A stretch of DNA of 25,664 nucleotides from Deltaproteobacteria bacterium (GTDB taxonomy: Bacteria; Desulfobacterota; Syntrophia; Syntrophales; UBA5619): the NCBI GenBank assembly GCA_026388365.1, contig JAPLJW010000282.1, forward strand, positions 1 to 25,664, given 5' to 3'. This document shows positions 23,658-25,664 of this stretch, piece after piece (the first letter of the stretch is position 1; each line of letters begins with the position of its first letter). The notes beneath the pieces are model-generated. The model ran no database searches. It worked only from the letters and a program-made list of their open reading frames with translations, and was not told the origin of the DNA. A program made the position numbers and the translations under genes.

Positions 23658-23686
23658 TTTATACCATTGAACTTCCGCTTTTTCAA
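23658..23686 (-). promoter_or_regulatory. Strong sigma-70 type promoter of pcm-nlpD
   Basis: On the minus strand TTGAAA (23686-23681), exactly 17 bp, then TATAAA (23663-23658) with the extended -10 TGG directly before it. The predicted start is at about 23651, only one to three bases before the annotated pcm ATG. Confidence 0.65.
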
Positions 23687-23734
23687 GCACCAAGCTCCTC
23701 CCGCGGTGCAAGAAGTTCGACGGTTCTTTCACCC

Positions 23735-24663
<929 letters not shown>

Positions 24664-25398
24664 AAACCGCCGTCATCTCCGAGGTGTACCCGCCCTGATC
24701 CTCATGGATGAAAAGCGTCGGCAGAACCTTCAGCCCCTCCCGTCCCGCCTTCACTCCCTCCACGAGAACAAAGGCCCCTGAACCGCTGGGGCGGGAATGG
24801 ACCAGCCGCAGCCGTTTGGGTTCGATCCGGAAGTCCCGCATCCGCGCGAGCAGCAGGACGATCCGGGTCGCGGGATAGATTGCAAACACCCGCCCCTCCG
24901 GCCGGAGGGCATAAACCGCGGCGGCGAGAAAATCCGCCGCCGTCGCCGCAATCTCATGCCGGGCGACGGCCTTCTCGGGATCGGGATTCATCCGTCCCGA
25001 CCCGCGTCGCCGATAGGGGGGGTTGAAGACGGCCGCCGAAAAGGATTGTGGCTCGCAGAAAAACTCCGGGCAGCGGACATCCCCCCGGCGGATCTCGATT
25101 TGTCCGGCAAGTCCGTTGCAAACGACATTCCGCTTTGCGATTGCGACGAGTTCATCCTGGATGTCGATCCCCAGGACCCGTCCGCAACGGAATCGTTGCG
25201 CCAGGATCAGGGCGATGATCCCGCCCCCCGTTCCCAGATCGATCAGGTCATCTCCCTCCTGGAGGGCGGCAAAATGGGCGAGGAGGAGAGCATCGAGCGA
25301 AAAACGGTAGCCCCGCTTCTTCTGGATGATCCGGAGGCGGCCACCGAGGATCTCATCGACCGTCTCCCCGTCCCTCAGGTTCAGCTCTCTATCCATGA

Positions 25399-25664
25399 TC
25401 ACTCCAGGAGATGGATAAACAGGCCGCTCCGGAGTTTCGGTTCGAACCAGGTGGATTTCGGCGGCATGACCTTCCCCTGGTCCGCCACGGCCATCATCTG
25501 CCCCACTGATGTGGGATAAAGCGAAAAGGCAACGGCGAAACCGGCCTGGTCGACGAGCCTCGCCAACTCCGCCATCCCCCGGATGCCTCCGATAAAATCG
25601 ATCCGCGCATCCGTCCGCAGATCACGGATGCCGAGAACCGGACCGAGGAGGTTCTCCTGGAGGA
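25399..25664 (-). CDS. DUF1015 family protein, C-terminal part (partial)
   Basis: The frame enters from the right edge and encodes the last 87 complete residues. GIRDLRTDARIDFIGGIRGM, AVAFSLYPTSVGQMMAVADQ, and the closing GKVMPPKSTWFEPKLRSGLF then IHLLE are the hallmark C-terminus of DUF1015 (SerK-like) proteins. Some members of this family are ADP/ATP-dependent serine kinases; the function here is not established. The TGA stop at 25401-25399 nearly touches the start of the trmN6-like gene, and its GGAG is that gene's ribosome site, so the two are probably co-transcribed. Confidence 0.85.
   Translation of the reverse strand, partial: LQENLLGPVLGIRDLRTDARIDFIGGIRGMAELARLVDQAGFAVAFSLYPTSVGQMMAVADQGKVMPPKSTWFEPKLRSGLFIHLLE

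Overview
The window reads as a chromosomal housekeeping segment of a GC-rich anaerobic deltaproteobacterium. The best guess is the Syntrophaceae (Syntrophus/Smithella-like). That guess rests on an energy-conserving membrane pyrophosphatase, an archaeal-type (Cam) gamma carbonic anhydrase, a PccB/MmdA-type carboxyltransferase, a CarD regulator next to a YacL-like PIN-TRAM protein, and the protein sequences in general. No rRNA, tRNA, CRISPR array, prophage, transposase or defence island is visible. Coding density is high and every gene-free gap is shorter than 300 bp. I found no clearly new multi-gene system. The unusual material is in intergenic repeats, regulatory architecture and a few divergent genes.

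Layout. (1) 2-3928, plus strand: the end of prs, then rplY/ctc, pth and hppA, closed by a strong bidirectional terminator at 3949-3980. (2) 16374-4134, minus strand: a long run truA, rfbD, [172-bp inverted-repeat element], mutL, miaA, [hairpin and promoter], a TPR lipoprotein that looks frameshifted, valS, nadC, birA, [146-bp palindromic element], coaX, coaE and a Cam carbonic anhydrase. This run meets the hppA operon tail to tail. (3) 16616-18184, plus strand: an acyl-CoA carboxylase/decarboxylase carboxyltransferase with its own promoter, divergent from truA and convergent with a small membrane protein (18201-18722). (4) 23649-18875, minus strand: pcm-nlpD, carD, yacL, a terminator, ispD and ispF. 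(5) 23735-25664: a short MoaE-like protein divergent from a DUF721 (DciA-like) gene, whose 3' end overlaps a trmN6-like methyltransferase that is itself coupled to a DUF1015 gene running off the window.

Functional themes. Translation and its quality control: rplY, pth, valS, miaA, truA, trmN6. Cofactor supply for a CoA-ester and biotin based metabolism: coaX, coaE, nadC, birA. Energy and carbon: HppA uses the PPi released by biosynthesis to pump ions, Cam interconverts CO2 and bicarbonate, and the biotin-dependent carboxyltransferase uses biotin that BirA attaches to its carrier. Envelope: ispD/ispF for isoprenoids, rfbD for dTDP-rhamnose, and a degenerate LytM/NlpD lipoprotein. Points most worth checking: the two structured intergenic repeats, the terminator lying 12 bp before ispD with no room for a promoter, the probable frameshift in the TPR lipoprotein, a predicted nearly leaderless pcm promoter, and the divergent HppA.
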